This document shows positions 61,879-64,000 of a DNA stretch of 64,000 nucleotides, piece after piece. The DNA lies in contig CP136062.1 in assembly GCA_032622095.1 (NCBI GenBank), positions 33,728,918-33,792,917 on the forward strand, written 5' to 3'. The notes under the pieces are model-generated. The model saw only the letters and a program-made list of their open reading frames with translations, was not told the DNA's origin and made no database searches. Every line of letters starts with the position of its first letter. Position 1 is the first letter of the stretch. This stretch comes from Siphonodentalium dalli (Eukaryota; Mollusca; Scaphopoda; Gadilida; Siphonodentaliidae). Made by a program: the position numbers and the translations under genes.

Positions 61879-63345
61879 ACTGGTGTCTATGTGATCATGG
61901 GTGGGGTATATGGATAAATAGGGAGTGGTTGGATGAATATGTGTAATGTGTATAGGTGTACATGGACTGACAGCACGGTCATGAATATACATGCCTGAGT
62001 ATATATGGGTGGTCGTTGGCGAGCGTGTAGGTATATAGGGAGTGCCGTGGTGGTAATGGGTGGTATGTATATTTATATATGTCGTGGATGTATATTGTCA
62101 TCGGTGGATGTATAGGTATACAGGGAGTAACTGTATGATCATGGATGGCGTGTATGAGTACACAGCGAGTGACTGAATTGTCATGTGTGGGGTGTATATA
62201 AAAGTCTGGAATGTATAATTGATCATGTGTGAGAAGTATTGGTACACCTGGAAGGACTTTATTGTCATGTGTATATGTATATGTACACCTGGAGTGACTC
62301 TATGGGCATGTTTGTGTTGCATATGTATATATCGAGTGGCTATATGACCATGGGTATGGTGAATAGGTATACAGGGAGTGACTGTGTGGCAATTAATGAA
62401 ATGAATAGGTGTACAAGGAGTGACCGTTTGATCACCAATGCGGTGAATATGTCTACACGGAGTGAAATGGGTCAGGTGTAGGAGTATACCTGGTGTGCAT
62501 GTATGGTGACTCATTGTCATATGTTATGTGTACGGGTATACGCCAAGTGGTTGTATGGTCATTAGGCGAGGGGTATATATGTATAGCACGTGTGACTATA
62601 TGACCATTGCTGAGGTGCATATGTATACCTGGAGTCACTCTATGGTTATGCGTGGGGTGTATATGCTTATCTTGAGTGGCTATTTCGCAATTGGCGTGGC
62701 GAGTAGTTATGCAGGGATTGACCGTATGACCAATGGTGATGTGAATATGTGTACCTGTAGTGACTGTATGATCATGAATGTTGTGAATACAGGGAATGGC
62801 TATATGGTCATGGGTAAGGTGTAACAGTTTGCATGGTGTACATGTATGTTGACCCATGACTGTGTGGGGTGTATGGGTATACGCAAGTGGGGTTATATAA
62901 CCATTGGTGAGGTGCATATGTATACATGGAGCGATGCAATGGTCATGGGTGGGGTGTATATGTATACCTTGAGTGGCTATTTGGCCATGGGTGTGGAACA
63001 TAGGTACACATGGATTGACTTTTTGGCCAATGGTCAGGTCAATAGGTATACAATGATTGACTGTGTGATCATGAATGTGGTGAATATGTATACATATAGT
63101 GACTATACGGCCATTGGTCAGTTGTAGGAGGTATACCTGGTGTGCATGCATTAAATTGTTATTGACAGATGTATGGTCATGTGTGGTGTGCAGGGATATA
63201 CACAAGTATGGCTGTGTGGTTATGGGTGAGGTGTATGTTTATAAAGCGAGCGACTATATTGTCATATGTGTGTTGTTTATTTGTATTTGGAGTGACTGTA
63301 TGACCCTGGTGGGTTGTACATGTGTACCTTGGGTGGCTATCGCTT
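61879..63345 (+). repeat. degenerate 42-bp minisatellite, right part
   Basis: About 35 copies. Clean examples lie at 62,898-63,023, where three consecutive units are exactly 42 bp (ATGGTCATGGGTGGGGTGTA, TATGTATACCTTGAGTGGCT, AT). Because 42 is 14 codons, open frames persist on both strands, up to 250 residues on minus (62,453-63,205) with a His-rich pseudo-repeat. Substitutions are spread over all codon positions, and overlapping plus-strand frames are open too, so I do not call these genes. An odd unit with GGTATACCTGGTGTGCATG or similar recurs at 62,491, 62,834 and 63,138. Confidence 0.88.
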
Positions 63346-63429
63346 TACACAATAACTCAATGATATGTTACTTGAAATAGAGATCACACCAGAGAGTCCT
63401 CCTTGGTGGCGTGTATGCACGATGGAGGA

Positions 63430-64000
63430 AATGTTAAACGATTTTCCTGACAATAGTTGATCAATGTTTATGCTAATTGGCAAGAGTAGCAACATATTAT
63501 GGTCGGATGGTCCCTCTCAGTTCCGTTTCAAAGTTCTGCCCATTTATTTTCAAAAACTTGGCCACAATTGTACACTGCACATTTTAAAATTAAATGATCG
63601 TGCCTCATAATGTACAGTGCCTACCAGAATATAAAATGTAGTTGTCAGTCGATTAACTAACGTGTATAATAACAAAGTTAGTCACACTTTGCTACCTTTT
63701 CGGAACAGCAGATAATTATGTTCCGGATATATGTAAAAATCAACTTTTTACCCAATTTAGTTGCCATTTTGGAAGCCACCTTGAGTAATTTGGTCATTAA
63801 ACACCTTATTGTGACACATTTAAGATAGATAAAAACAATAAACACCTCTCATGCCAAAGATAGTTACAGTCTACTTGCAAAAAATGGTTCAAACATGAGA
63901 AGAGATTTTTTGCCGATATTTATGTCACGTTTGTGAGAGTGAAATCCAATATTACTGGCAATGTCTTTGTTACAATAGTTAGTAACAATGTTAGTATTCA
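63430..64000 (-). repeat. outer inverted repeat, right arm (cut by window end)
   Basis: Reverse complement parallels 58,388-58,965 from its inner end (AACTTTGAAACGGAACTGAG near 63,520) to the last bases of the window (TGAATACTAACATTGT against TGAAAACTAACATGTC). Since the match is still running at 64,000, the arm is longer than seen. No open frame of note. Confidence 0.88.

Noticed and set aside
62453-63205. 250-residue His-rich minus-strand frame
   Set aside because: Product of a 42-bp period. Plus-strand frames overlap it, units are highly diverged without codon-position bias by eye, and no start context or domain is seen.

Overview
The window is eukaryotic, repeat-dominated, non-genic DNA. 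About 80% of it (1 to about 51,404) is one head-to-tail satellite array with a 50-bp monomer, roughly 1,030 copies, all in one orientation, running off the left edge. The remaining 12.6 kb is AT-rich DNA carrying minisatellites, fold-backs, inverted repeats and a nested mobile element. There are no bacterial-style operons, ribosome binding sites, rRNA or recognisable tRNA genes, and I found no intact protein-coding gene. Kilobase satellite arrays, long degenerate inverted repeats, dispersed 'AAATGGCCGCC' motifs and a 'CCGTCCGTAC...CATAACTC' repeat fit a marine invertebrate genome. A mollusc is my best guess from memory of such repeats, with low confidence.

Layout. (1) 1-51,404: the 50-bp satellite. 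It is a patchwork of kilobase-scale duplications marked by private mutations and small in-monomer insertions. Examples are 1-2.3 kb copied near 5.5-7.9 kb (offset 5,542), a block recurring every 2,050-2,550 bp between 13.6 and 21 kb, a block from about 33.1 to 35.8 kb copied at offset 5,642, and blocks recurring at 2,166, 2,066 and 2,666 bp between 42 and 51 kb. (2) 51,391-51,450: a decayed edge monomer, the right boundary of the array. (3) 52,041-53,152: a 63-bp minisatellite of about 17 copies, followed by two inverted copies to 53,275. (4) 53,276-57,750: largely featureless AT-rich DNA with two fold-backs and a 115-bp direct repeat 707 bp apart. (5) 57,751-64,000: a nested structure. Outer inverted arms (58,388-58,965 and 63,430-64,000, the latter open at the window end) enclose a degenerate 42-bp minisatellite. 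That minisatellite is split by a 2,489-bp element (59,390-61,878) with its own terminal inverted repeats and a broken Myb/SANT-like DNA-binding domain fragment.

There is no gene cooperation to describe. Every longer open frame in the right part comes from repeat periods of 63 or 42 bp (multiples of three), which keep frames open on both strands. The satellite itself cannot code: its 50-bp period rotates its stop codons through all three frames on both strands. Its likely roles are structural (heterochromatin, centromere, pericentromere or a knob) or as a non-coding transcript, but the sequence alone does not show which.
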